Below are positions 1 to 5,621 of a stretch of DNA of 14,178 bases, piece by piece (the stretch's first letter is position 1; every line of letters begins with the position of its first letter). The translations under genes were made by a program, and so were the position numbers. The notes below the pieces were generated by a model that saw nothing but the letters and a program-made list of their open reading frames with translations, made no database searches and was not told the DNA's origin. Location of the stretch: contig JAZQWV010000063.1 of NCBI GenBank assembly GCA_045632525.1, positions 1-14,178 on the forward strand. The letters run 5' to 3'. Source of the DNA: Fimenecus sp045632525 (GTDB lineage Bacteria; Bacillota; Clostridia; Oscillospirales; Acutalibacteraceae).

Positions 1-186
1 CTTGAAATGATGTCACTTGTAAATCCGGGTATTCTTTGTCCTTTGCCATATTTGTTGCTTATAACATTATTTATGGTAGTGGTTGAAAAGTGTGATGATG
101 GTGAATATCAAGAGAAAATCTATATCCGCAAAAAACGCGAATTACCTAAATTTTCTAAAATAAAAGAAATGAAAGAAAAGGCTTGA
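1..186 (+). CDS. C-terminal end of an unknown membrane-associated protein (partial)
   Basis: The first 62 codons of the window form an open frame ending at TGA 184-186, so this is the 3' end of a gene that begins upstream. The visible part has one hydrophobic stretch (about residues 11-28, rich in Leu, Ile and Val) followed by a strongly basic, Lys/Arg/Glu-rich cytoplasmic-looking tail of about 30 residues. I recognise no family. It could equally be a short complete protein starting at the Met-Met pair at codons 3-4, but no ribosome binding site can be judged so close to the edge. The stop codon lies inside the terminator hairpin and overlaps the -35 box of the rpsF promoter. Confidence 0.5.
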   Translation, partial: LEMMSLVNPGILCPLPYLLLITLFMVVVEKCDDGEYQEKIYIRKKRELPKFSKIKEMKEKA

Positions 187-203
187 CATTCAGGCCTTTT
201 TTT
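176..203 (+). terminator. Rho-independent terminator of the upstream gene
   Basis: Arms 176-185 and 191-200 pair over 10 bp (AAAAGGCTTG with CAGGCCTTTT, one G-U) around a 5-nt loop, followed by an unbroken T run to 203. The stop codon of the preceding gene lies in the left arm and loop. Confidence 0.85.
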
Positions 204-211
204 GTTACAAT
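183..211 (+). promoter_or_regulatory. SigA-type promoter of the rpsF-ssb-rpsR operon
   Basis: A perfect -35 box TTGACA (183-188) is followed after exactly 17 bp by TACAAT (206-211), giving a predicted start near 218 and a leader of about 85 nt before rpsF. The whole promoter is superimposed on the terminator of the upstream gene: the -35 box is in the hairpin and the T tract is the spacer. Confidence 0.8.
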
Positions 212-221
212 TCATATTTGC

Positions 222-292
222 TATGGATAAATATTTCTAAATCCATATCCTTCCTCTCGAGGAAAGTTCGAGGGGCAAAGTCCACAAGGAGG
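222..292 (+). promoter_or_regulatory. Structured rpsF leader with possible SD sequestration
   Basis: The leader contains a hairpin at 222-247 (TATGGAT with ATCCATA). A second one at 253-275 (CCTCTCGA with TCGAGGGG, one G-U, 7-nt loop) follows it. Just outside the second hairpin, TCCTT (248-252) can pair with AAGGA (286-290), part of the Shine-Dalgarno AAGGAGG (286-292), leaving a 10-nt bulge at 276-285. Many bacteria repress rpsF through an S6:S18-binding leader, and this structure could play that role. However, I do not see the CCG bulge expected of the described S6:S18 motif, so the assignment is by position and structure only. Confidence 0.45.
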
Positions 293-302
293 TGTAACAA
301 GA

Positions 303-581
303 ATGGCAAAGTATGAGACTATTATGGTTTTCTCACTCGCAAAGGGTGAAGAAGCTACAAAAGAGCTTGTAGAAAAATTCAAGGCTCTTATGGAATCAAA
401 CGGCACTCTTGAAAGCGTTGATGAATGGGGCAAGAGAAGACTTGCTTACCTTATCAATGATGAAGCTGAAGGTTATTATGTTCTCTATAATTATGAGGCA
501 AAACCTGAATTCCCAGCTGAGCTTGAAAGAATTGCAAAAATTACTGACGGTGTTCTTAGAACATTGATTGTTAAGAAGTAA
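303..581 (+). CDS. rpsF: 30S ribosomal protein bS6
   Basis: The 92-residue product is a full-length bS6, the small-subunit protein that forms a heterodimer with bS18 on the platform of the 30S subunit around h22-h23. It opens with the typical MAKYETIMVF beta strand and carries the conserved GKRRLAYLI segment near residues 43-51. A canonical AAGGAGG lies at 286-292, 10 nt before the ATG, which fixes the start. It is the first gene of rpsF-ssb-rpsR, 15 nt upstream of ssb, the usual bacterial order. It is probably transcribed from the promoter at 183-211 and controlled through the hairpins in its leader. Nothing in the protein is unusual. Confidence 0.97.
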   Translation: MAKYETIMVFSLAKGEEATKELVEKFKALMESNGTLESVDEWGKRRLAYLINDEAEGYYVLYNYEAKPEFPAELERIAKITDGVLRTLIVKK

Positions 582-596
582 TCGGAGGAAAAAGAA

Positions 597-1061
597 ATGT
601 TAAACACAGCTATTATTATGGGCAGACTTACTGCTGACCCCGAACTTCGCAAAACAACCAGCGGACTTTCCGTGACATCTTTTACTGTTGCAGTTGAACG
701 TAACTACAAGAGCGGTGAAGAAAGACAAGCAGACTTTATTAATGTTGTTGCTTGGCGTGGCACAGCAGATTTTGTTTCAACTTATTTCAAGAAGGGACAA
801 ATGATTGCTGTTCAAGGCTCAATTCAAACAAGAAACTATGAAGATAAAAACGGAAACAAGCGTACAGCGGTTGAAATTGTAGCAGACAATGTTTCATTCT
901 GCGGAAGCAAAGCAGAAAGTGGCAACACTTATGGCGCAGCAAGACAAGAAGCACCAGCTGTTTCTTATCAGAGTGCTGATGCAGGCAGCTTCTCAGTTTT
1001 ACCCGATGACAACCAGGGATTCCCATTCGGTTCAGACGATGACGAAGGACTCCCATTCTAA
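597..1061 (+). CDS. ssb: Single-stranded DNA-binding protein SSB
   Basis: The 154-residue product matches bacterial SSB in length. An N-terminal OB fold (about residues 1-105) opens with MLNTAIIMGRLTADPELR and includes the conserved FINVVAWRGTADF core. A low-complexity Ala/Ser/Gln/Gly linker follows, and the acidic tip ends DDDEGLPF. That tip is the family's docking site for replication and repair partners. SSB coats exposed single strands during replication, recombination and repair. The start is supported by CGGAGGAA at 583-590 just before the ATG. It sits between the two ribosomal protein genes, 15 nt after rpsF. The 190-nt gap to rpsR is unusually long for this operon and is filled by a palindrome. 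Confidence 0.97.
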   Translation: MLNTAIIMGRLTADPELRKTTSGLSVTSFTVAVERNYKSGEERQADFINVVAWRGTADFVSTYFKKGQMIAVQGSIQTRNYEDKNGNKRTAVEIVADNVSFCGSKAESGNTYGAARQEAPAVSYQSADAGSFSVLPDDNQGFPFGSDDDEGLPF

Positions 1062-1063
1062 TT

Positions 1064-1225
1064 GTAACCACTAATTGAATCGCAATCGTAATTCTCAGCG
1101 GTTACTTTTCCGTTATAACTCGTCAAAAATACTCGTTAATACGCAAAGTATTGTCTGCGTTTTTTGACGGCTCTAACAAAAAACTATCTCGCTGATAATC
1201 ACAATACGATTCAACCAGCGGTTAC
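1064..1225. repeat. 162-bp imperfect palindrome between ssb and rpsR
   Basis: Nested inverted arms can be followed from the edges to the centre. GTAACC (1064-1069) pairs with GGTTAC (1220-1225), and TTGAATCG (1075-1082) with CGATTCAA (1207-1214). ATTCTCAGCG (1091-1100) pairs with CGCTGATAAT (1190-1199, one mismatch), and CGTCAAAAA (1121-1129) perfectly with TTTTTGACG (1161-1169). At the apex, ACGCA (1141-1145) can pair with TGCGT (1156-1160), or AATAC (1138-1142) with GTATT (1148-1152). The unit fills almost the whole gap and stops just before the rpsR Shine-Dalgarno. It resembles a MITE or another intergenic palindromic repeat; I see no clear target-site duplication. The inner part is related to the element at 3555-3638. 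Confidence 0.75.
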
Positions 1226-1251
1226 CAAAACCTTAATAGGAGGAAACTAAA

Positions 1252-1494
1252 ATGGCATACGATAAGAATGCAAGACCAAACAGAAAAGGTCGCAAAAAAG
1301 TTTGTGCATTTTGTGTAGAAAAAATCGACACAATCGATTATAAAGATACAGCAAAGCTCCGTCGTTACACATCAGAAAGAGCAAAGATTCTCCCTCGCCG
1401 TGTAACAGGTACATGTGCATACCACCAGAGAGAGCTTACAACAGCTATCAAGAGAGCAAGACAAATCGCTCTCATGCCTTACACAAACGACTAA
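1252..1494 (+). CDS. rpsR: 30S ribosomal protein bS18 (zinc-binding form)
   Basis: The 80-residue product is bS18, partner of bS6 on the 30S platform. Typical segments are the basic N-terminus, IDYKDTAKLRRYTSERAKILPRR in its middle, and the basic C-terminal helix. C18 and C21 (CAFC) together with C55 and H58 (CAYH) form a plausible zinc site, as in the cysteine-containing type of bS18. TAGGAGGAAA at 1238-1247 precedes the ATG and fixes the start. It is the last gene of the rpsF operon; its separation from ssb by a long palindrome may affect its expression relative to rpsF. A strong terminator follows at once. Confidence 0.97.
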   Translation: MAYDKNARPNRKGRKKVCAFCVEKIDTIDYKDTAKLRRYTSERAKILPRRVTGTCAYHQRELTTAIKRARQIALMPYTND

Positions 1495-1503
1495 TCAACA
1501 GTC

Positions 1504-1535
1504 AAAGCTACTCGAAAGAGTGGCTTTATTTTTTT
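1504..1535 (+). terminator. Rho-independent terminator of the rpsF operon
   Basis: AAAGCTACTC (1504-1513) pairs with GAGTGGCTTT (1518-1527) over 10 bp, with one G-U, around a GAAA tetraloop, followed by a T-rich tract to 1535. It just touches the 3' end of the convergent gene at 1534. Confidence 0.9.
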
Positions 1536-2577
1536 AATTCAATATCTTTTCAGTTAGTTTATTCGCACTTTCTCTTGCACTTTCAATATTACAATATCCT
1601 TTTGTCAAATCTGCGATTTTAAATCGAGCGTCCCGTCCGTTGAAAAGTGAGAATACACATTTATCCAAGAATGTGTTTTCTGCAGACAAAAGACTTTGCA
1701 GTTTTTCATCACATTCAAGATATTCACTGTTCAAAAATCGTGTTGCACAGATTTTCTCATAGGCTTTGAAGGGCAAAATGCGGTTTTCATCAGTAATTAT
1801 TACGCAAACACTAGCAGATGGGAAAATAATAGTGTCAGGAATATCGCTTGAAAAGTAGGAGGGGCTAATAATAAGTGGGATTTTCTCTCTAACGGCATAA
1901 TCTTTTAACACACCAAGAATTACCGAACCTGTAAACCCCGAAATATCTTGAATTTCAACAACTTTTTCTATGTTGTCGAATAAAGTGTCGAAATGTGTGT
2001 GAATACCAAGGGACGTTGGTGAAGTGAGAAGTCGCATTTTGCCATTGCCCCTTTCTTTTGTATCCCGAAAATTTCGCAGACAGAAACGACTTATAAAATT
2101 TATGACTTTTCTGTCATTGAGATATGGCGATATAGTTTCGTGAATCTTTTCGCGAGTTTTACAAGCTGTTTTCAGATGCTCGCATCCTTTTTTATAAAAG
2201 TTATTTTCTTTAATTTTGAGTGTGAGAATTTCTCGTCTTAAATCTAAAGGGTAGTTTTTGTCGGGGGAGATATTTATCTGTTTTTCCCAAGCACCGAGAA
2301 GAACGGGTGAAATTTTGCTATATCCGCTATCAGAAATGATATATGTATTCAAGTTTTCAATGTAAATTCCGTCGGGGGATTCGTCAAAAAAAGGATTGAA
2401 CACGCTCAAGTTGAATCCACGAAAGTTTTTGACTAGCTGATTAAAGAAAGTGGCTCTCTCAAAATCGTCACAAGTGTTTGCAATAAAAACCTTTGCTGAT
2501 GGGTCGTTTTTGTAAATTGAGTGGTATGTACTGATATATCCTTTATTACAAATGGCGCTTGAAAAATACTTTTTCAT
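1534..2577 (-). CDS. PRK06851-like tandem P-loop protein with degenerate Walker A motifs
   Basis: The 347-residue protein appears to be two similar halves, as in the PRK06851-type putative ATPases of Firmicutes; this family call is from memory of its layout. In that family each half has a strand, a P-loop, then a DSLDGVIIPEL...-type segment. Here the first half keeps the last as SPDGIYIENLNTYIISD (residues 67-83), and the second half starts KMRLLTSPTSLGIHTHFDTLF (about 180-200). The first P-loop position (33-43) reads ANTCDDFERAT and the second (210-222) QDISGFTGSVILG. Neither has the GK[S/T] needed to bind nucleotide phosphates, so ATPase activity is unlikely. The start follows GAGGTGAT (2582-2589, reverse strand). 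It is convergent with rpsR and divergent from fba; its function is unknown. Confidence 0.6.
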   Translation of the reverse strand: MKKYFSSAICNKGYISTYHSIYKNDPSAKVFIANTCDDFERATFFNQLVKNFRGFNLSVFNPFFDESPDGIYIENLNTYIISDSGYSKISPVLLGAWEKQINISPDKNYPLDLRREILTLKIKENNFYKKGCEHLKTACKTREKIHETISPYLNDRKVINFISRFCLRNFRDTKERGNGKMRLLTSPTSLGIHTHFDTLFDNIEKVVEIQDISGFTGSVILGVLKDYAVREKIPLIISPSYFSSDIPDTIIFPSASVCVIITDENRILPFKAYEKICATRFLNSEYLECDEKLQSLLSAENTFLDKCVFSLFNGRDARFKIADLTKGYCNIESARESANKLTEKILN

Positions 2578-2594
2578 AATATCACCTCATATCC

Positions 2595-2623
2595 ATATTA
2601 TTCACGGCTTTTAATTTTGTTAA
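2595..2623 (-). promoter_or_regulatory. Putative SigA-type promoter of the pseudo-ATPase gene
   Basis: On the reverse strand, TTAACA (2618-2623) is followed after 17 bp by TAATAT (2595-2600), with the ribosome binding site GAGGTGAT just downstream. The -10 box is a weak match. Its -35 lies 4 bp from the -35 of the divergent fba promoter. Confidence 0.45.
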
Positions 2624-2627
2624 TTTG

Positions 2628-2656
2628 TTGACATTTATCTGTGCGTGATATATAAT
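2628..2656 (+). promoter_or_regulatory. Consensus SigA-type promoter of fba
   Basis: Perfect TTGACA (2628-2633), a 17-bp spacer and perfect TATAAT (2651-2656). This is the strongest promoter match in the window and suits a highly expressed glycolytic gene. The Shine-Dalgarno AAGGAG is at 2674-2679. Confidence 0.92.
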
Positions 2657-2690
2657 AACGGTGGAATTTTTTTAAGGAGTGTATTAAATT

Positions 2691-3557
2691 ATGCCATTAG
2701 TAAATGCAAAAGAAATGCTTACAAAAGCAAAAGCTGGTCACTATGCAGTTGGTCAGTTCAATATCAATAACCTTGAATGGACAAAAGCAATTCTTCTCAC
2801 AGCACAAGAGATGAATTCTCCTGTTATCCTTGGTGTATCTGAAGGTGCAGGCAAATATATGTGTGGCTACAACACAGTTGTAGGTATGGTTGAAGGTATG
2901 CTTGAAACACTTAACATCACAGTTCCTGTTGCTCTTCACCTTGACCACGGTTCATACGAAGGCGCAAAAGCTTGTATTGAAGCAGGTTTCAGCTCAATTA
3001 TGTTCGACGGTTCACACTATCCAATCGACGAAAACATTGCAAAGACAAAAGAGTTAGTTGCAATTTGTGAAGAAAAAGGTCTCTCAATTGAAGCAGAAGT
3101 TGGTTCAATCGGTGGCGAAGAAGACGGCGTTGTTGGTGCAGGCGAATGCGCAGACCCAGACGAATGCAAAATGATTGCCGACCTTGGCGTTACAATGCTC
3201 GCAGCAGGTATTGGTAATATCCACGGTAAATACCCAGAAAACTGGGCAGGTCTTTCATTTGAAACTCTTGCAGCAGTTCAAGAAAAAACAGGCACAATGC
3301 CACTCGTTCTTCATGGTGGTACAGGTATCCCTGCAGATATGATTAAAAAGGCTATCTCTCTTGGCGTTTCAAAAATCAACGTTAACACAGAATGTCAGCT
3401 TGCATTCCAAGAAGCAACAAGAAAATATATTGAAGCAGGTAAAGACCTTGAAGGCAAGGGCTTTGACCCAAGAAAGCTCTTAGCTCCTGGTGTAGAGGCA
3501 ATCAAGGCTACAGTTAAGGAAAAAATCGAACTCTTCGGTTCAGCTAATAAAGCTTAA
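2691..3557 (+). CDS. fba: Class II fructose-1,6-bisphosphate aldolase
   Basis: The 288-residue protein is a full-length class II, zinc-dependent aldolase that splits fructose 1,6-bisphosphate into glyceraldehyde 3-phosphate and dihydroxyacetone phosphate in glycolysis, and runs in reverse in gluconeogenesis. HLDHGS (83-88) supplies the catalytic Asp85 and the zinc ligand His86. H178 (IGNIHGKY) and H208 (LVLHGGTG) are the other expected zinc ligands. IEAEVGSIGGEEDG (133-146) and KINVNT complete the family signature. AAGGAG at 2674-2679 supports the ATG. It is monocistronic, with a consensus promoter and a strong downstream terminator. Its codons favour a narrow set, consistent with high expression. 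Confidence 0.97.
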   Translation: MPLVNAKEMLTKAKAGHYAVGQFNINNLEWTKAILLTAQEMNSPVILGVSEGAGKYMCGYNTVVGMVEGMLETLNITVPVALHLDHGSYEGAKACIEAGFSSIMFDGSHYPIDENIAKTKELVAICEEKGLSIEAEVGSIGGEEDGVVGAGECADPDECKMIADLGVTMLAAGIGNIHGKYPENWAGLSFETLAAVQEKTGTMPLVLHGGTGIPADMIKKAISLGVSKINVNTECQLAFQEATRKYIEAGKDLEGKGFDPRKLLAPGVEAIKATVKEKIELFGSANKA

Positions 3558-3638
3558 TTTTCCGTAATACTTCGTCGCGTTCACCTCGCGGTATCTATAT
3601 ACAGCTTCGGTTCCGCGACATTGTCTAACGAAAAATTA
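3555..3638. repeat. 84-bp palindromic element downstream of fba, related to 1064-1225
   Basis: TAATTTT (3555-3561) pairs with AAAATTA (3632-3638), and GTCGCG (3574-3579) with CGCGAC (3614-3619). TCGCGG (3586-3591) can alternatively pair with CCGCGA (3613-3618). Landmarks are shared with the inner part of the ssb-rpsR palindrome. Both have TTTTCCGT near the left end, then TCGTC about 12-13 nt later, and CTAAC plus an A run at the right end. The distance from TTTTCC to the end of the A run is nearly equal (about 77 and 78 nt). The left edge overlaps the fba stop codon. Confidence 0.6.
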
Positions 3639-3653
3639 AATATTTTGGTTTGT

Positions 3654-3689
3654 AATACCGCGTGTCTTTTAGCTCGCGGTATTTTTTTT
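3654..3689 (+). terminator. Rho-independent terminator after fba
   Basis: AATACCGCG (3654-3662) pairs perfectly with CGCGGTATT (3675-3683) around a 12-nt loop, and the T tract runs to 3689. An upstream CTCGCGGTAT (3585-3594) duplicates the right arm and could compete for the left arm. Confidence 0.92.
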
Positions 3690-3693
3690 ATAG

Positions 3694-3722
3694 TTGACCG
3701 TGTGATTTTTGCATTATATAAT
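3694..3722 (+). promoter_or_regulatory. SigA-type promoter of the HTH-membrane gene
   Basis: TTGACC (3694-3699), a 17-bp spacer and TATAAT (3717-3722) lie directly after the fba terminator. The predicted start near 3729 leaves a leader of about 100 nt. Confidence 0.8.
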
Positions 3723-3741
3723 TAAAGAAAAAGATGAAATG

Positions 3742-3790
3742 CAACTACTGGTTGCGGTATTTCAAGCCTTGCTTTATAGATTAGTAGTTG
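3742..3790 (+). promoter_or_regulatory. Inverted repeat in the leader of the HTH-membrane gene
   Basis: CAACTACT (3742-3749) and AGTAGTTG (3783-3790) are perfect inverted repeats 33 nt apart within the leader, extendable by G-U pairs on the outside. They could form a leader hairpin, or a spaced operator for the encoded HTH protein. No match to a known riboswitch is apparent. Confidence 0.4.
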
Positions 3791-3828
3791 TGAAAATGTT
3801 AATATATTGAAGAAAGGGGAATGAGTTT

Positions 3829-4335
3829 ATGAAATTGTATGAAAAAATAGTTGTTTATCGCAAAAAGTGTGGGTTATCACAAGAAACTCTTGCTGAGAAA
3901 ATCGGAGTTTCACGTCAAGCAGTTAGCAAGTGGGAAACGGGCGACACTTTGCCTGAAATAACAAAACTAAAAGCCCTTGCAGATTGCTTTGGGGTAACTG
4001 TTGATTTTCTTTTGGATGAAAATACAGATGAATATCAGCTCGAAAAGAATGAAAAGCCAACCGGTTTTGACCGGCTTGTTGAAAAGTTTGAAAAACTTGT
4101 TCCTGTTTTTGGGAGATGTGGTTGGATAGTTGGGTCAATTTTTGTTCTGCTTGGCGTTTATATGATTGCAAGGGGTGCTATAGTAGCAATAACAGTTTTA
4201 CCCTTTGTAGACCGTGGTGCGATACCAATTATATTTCTGATGCTTCTGCTTCCTATTACAATCATTGCACTTGGAGTGCTAATGATGATTGGTGGTATAA
4301 TTATAATTAAAAAATCTAAAAAGAATAATTCTTAG
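3829..4335 (+). CDS. XRE-family HTH protein with two C-terminal membrane helices
   Basis: The 168-residue protein begins with a Cro/C1-type helix-turn-helix domain (about residues 5-62) whose core reads LSQETLAEKIGVSRQAVSKW. A charged linker (62-95) leads to two strongly hydrophobic segments, about 98-123 and 130-160. It ends with a basic KKSKKNN tail, so it should be a membrane-tethered DNA-binding protein with the HTH in the cytoplasm. Such HTH-membrane proteins are common in Firmicutes and mostly of unknown signal. AAAGGGG at 3813-3819 supports the ATG. The gene is monocistronic, between its own promoter and terminator. The inverted repeat in its leader might be an autoregulatory operator, which is an inference. 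Confidence 0.85.
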   Translation: MKLYEKIVVYRKKCGLSQETLAEKIGVSRQAVSKWETGDTLPEITKLKALADCFGVTVDFLLDENTDEYQLEKNEKPTGFDRLVEKFEKLVPVFGRCGWIVGSIFVLLGVYMIARGAIVAITVLPFVDRGAIPIIFLMLLLPITIIALGVLMMIGGIIIIKKSKKNNS

Positions 4336-4337
4336 TG

Positions 4338-4376
4338 AAAAAATCGGTATTTACTTATGTACATACCGATTTTTTT
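4338..4376 (+). terminator. Rho-independent terminator after the HTH-membrane gene
   Basis: AAAAAATCGGTAT (4338-4350) pairs with ATACCGATTTTTT (4363-4375) over 13 bp, followed by the T tract. Because the arms carry A and T runs, it could work in both directions, but the reverse side has no gene. Confidence 0.9.
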
Positions 4377-4386
4377 GTGCTATAAT
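4358..4386 (+). promoter_or_regulatory. Extended -10 promoter of the alaX-metG operon
   Basis: TATAAT (4381-4386) is preceded by TG plus one base (4378-4380), an extended -10 element. A weak -35, TGTACA (4358-4363), lies 17 bp upstream inside the terminator hairpin. The predicted start is near 4393. Confidence 0.65.
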
Positions 4387-4438
4387 AATTTAAATATGTG
4401 TGAAAGTGTGTCCTTTTTTAGAGTTTGGGGTGAAATTT

Positions 4439-5599
4439 GTGGTATCAACAGTTAAATTATATGAAAATAATTCTTATATAAAATCTTTTGACGCTACTGT
4501 TTTATCTTGTGAAGAAAAAGACGACAAATATCTCATAACTCTTGATAAAACTGCATTTTTCCCCGAAGGTGGAGGGCAATATGCAGACAAGGGTAGTCTG
4601 TCAGATGCAAATGTCCTTGATGTGCAGATTAAAGATAACATTATTTATCATTTAACTGATAAACCCTTGAATATTGGTGACACCGTAACAGGCGAAATTG
4701 ATTGGGATACCAGATTTTCTCGAATGCAGAATCACACAGGTGAGCATATCGTTTCAGGTGTAATCCATAACCTTTATGGTTATAACAATGTTGGATTTCA
4801 CATGAATGACCGCTTTATAACACTTGATGTTGACGGACCATTGAATGAGCAAGATATTGCAAAAATTGAGTTGGAAGTCAACAAAGTGATTTATGCCAAT
4901 AAAAAAATCAATGTGATTTATCCAACTGCTGACGAGTTGCCAAATTATGATTACCGAAGTAAACTTGATATAATTGAAAATGTCCGTTTAGTAGAGATTG
5001 AAGATACTGACCTTTGTGCTTGTTGTGCACCTCATGTGGCATTTGCGGGCGAAGTGGGGATAATAAAAATAATCTCATTTATCCCATATAAAAAAGGCAC
5101 AAGAATTGAAATGGTTGCAGGTCTTTTAGCCTTTCAGGACTATTCAATGCTTCATAATATCAACAAACAGACAGTGAATCTTCTCTGCACCAAACGAGAA
5201 GAAACTTTCAGCATGACACAAAAAATCCATAAGGATTTAGGTGACATAAAAGCAGAAAACAAAAAAATGTCATCAGAATTGGCACTTCTCAAAATCGAGA
5301 AAGTTGCAATAGGCAATGGTGTTTGTGCATTTATTCAAAATGCTACTTATGACGAATTGCGATTCTGCTCAAATTCTTTAATTAAAGAATTTGAATATTG
5401 CTGTGTATTCTCAAAAACAGAGAATGCGGGGTTTATATATGTTGTTGCAAGTGAGAATAAAAACATAAAAGACATTGTTTTATTCTTGAATTCTACCTTT
5501 AATGGTAGGGGTGGGGGCAAAGATTTTTATGCCCAAGGTACAATTAATGCAACAAAAGAAGAAATAGTTAACAAATTGCTCGAAAGAGCATCATTATAA
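4439..5599 (+). CDS. Alanyl-tRNA editing protein, AlaX-L type with DHHA1-like C-terminus
   Basis: This 386-residue protein resembles the editing half of alanyl-tRNA synthetase without the catalytic core. Such AlaX proteins hydrolyse Ser- or Gly-tRNA(Ala) in trans. The N-terminal beta-barrel carries FFPEGGGQ; the editing site is H99/H103 (HTGEH) with C195/H199 (CCAPH), a probable zinc set. A helical coiled region (about 240-300) follows. The C-terminal domain, with GRGGGKD (356-362), resembles the DHHA1/C-Ala domain, the mark of long AlaX-L. I start at GTG 4439 because GGGGTG (4427-4432) precedes it. The in-frame GTG at 4400 lies only about 7 nt after the predicted transcription start and has no ribosome binding site. 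It is first in an operon, 22 nt before metG. Confidence 0.88.
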   Translation: MVSTVKLYENNSYIKSFDATVLSCEEKDDKYLITLDKTAFFPEGGGQYADKGSLSDANVLDVQIKDNIIYHLTDKPLNIGDTVTGEIDWDTRFSRMQNHTGEHIVSGVIHNLYGYNNVGFHMNDRFITLDVDGPLNEQDIAKIELEVNKVIYANKKINVIYPTADELPNYDYRSKLDIIENVRLVEIEDTDLCACCAPHVAFAGEVGIIKIISFIPYKKGTRIEMVAGLLAFQDYSMLHNINKQTVNLLCTKREETFSMTQKIHKDLGDIKAENKKMSSELALLKIEKVAIGNGVCAFIQNATYDELRFCSNSLIKEFEYCCVFSKTENAGFIYVVASENKNIKDIVLFLNSTFNGRGGGKDFYAQGTINATKEEIVNKLLERASL

Positions 5600-5621
5600 T
5601 TTTCAGAAAGGGGTATTTTCT

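Noticed and set aside
253..285. GAGGAAAGT followed by GTCCA, reminiscent of the 5' part of RNase P RNA
   Set aside because: RNase P RNA is several hundred nt long and rpsF begins 18 nt later; only a short motif matches.
787..1074. Frames on both strands overlapping ssb
   Set aside because: They are shadows of ssb; the true frame has the OB fold and the DDDEGLPF tip.
1058..1232. Target-site duplication around the ssb-rpsR palindrome
   Set aside because: The flanking bases do not repeat convincingly, so transposition is not shown.
4400..4438. Start of the AlaX-L gene at GTG 4400
   Set aside because: It lies about 7 nt after the predicted transcription start with no ribosome binding site; GTG 4439 has GGGGTG upstream and fits the family N-terminus.
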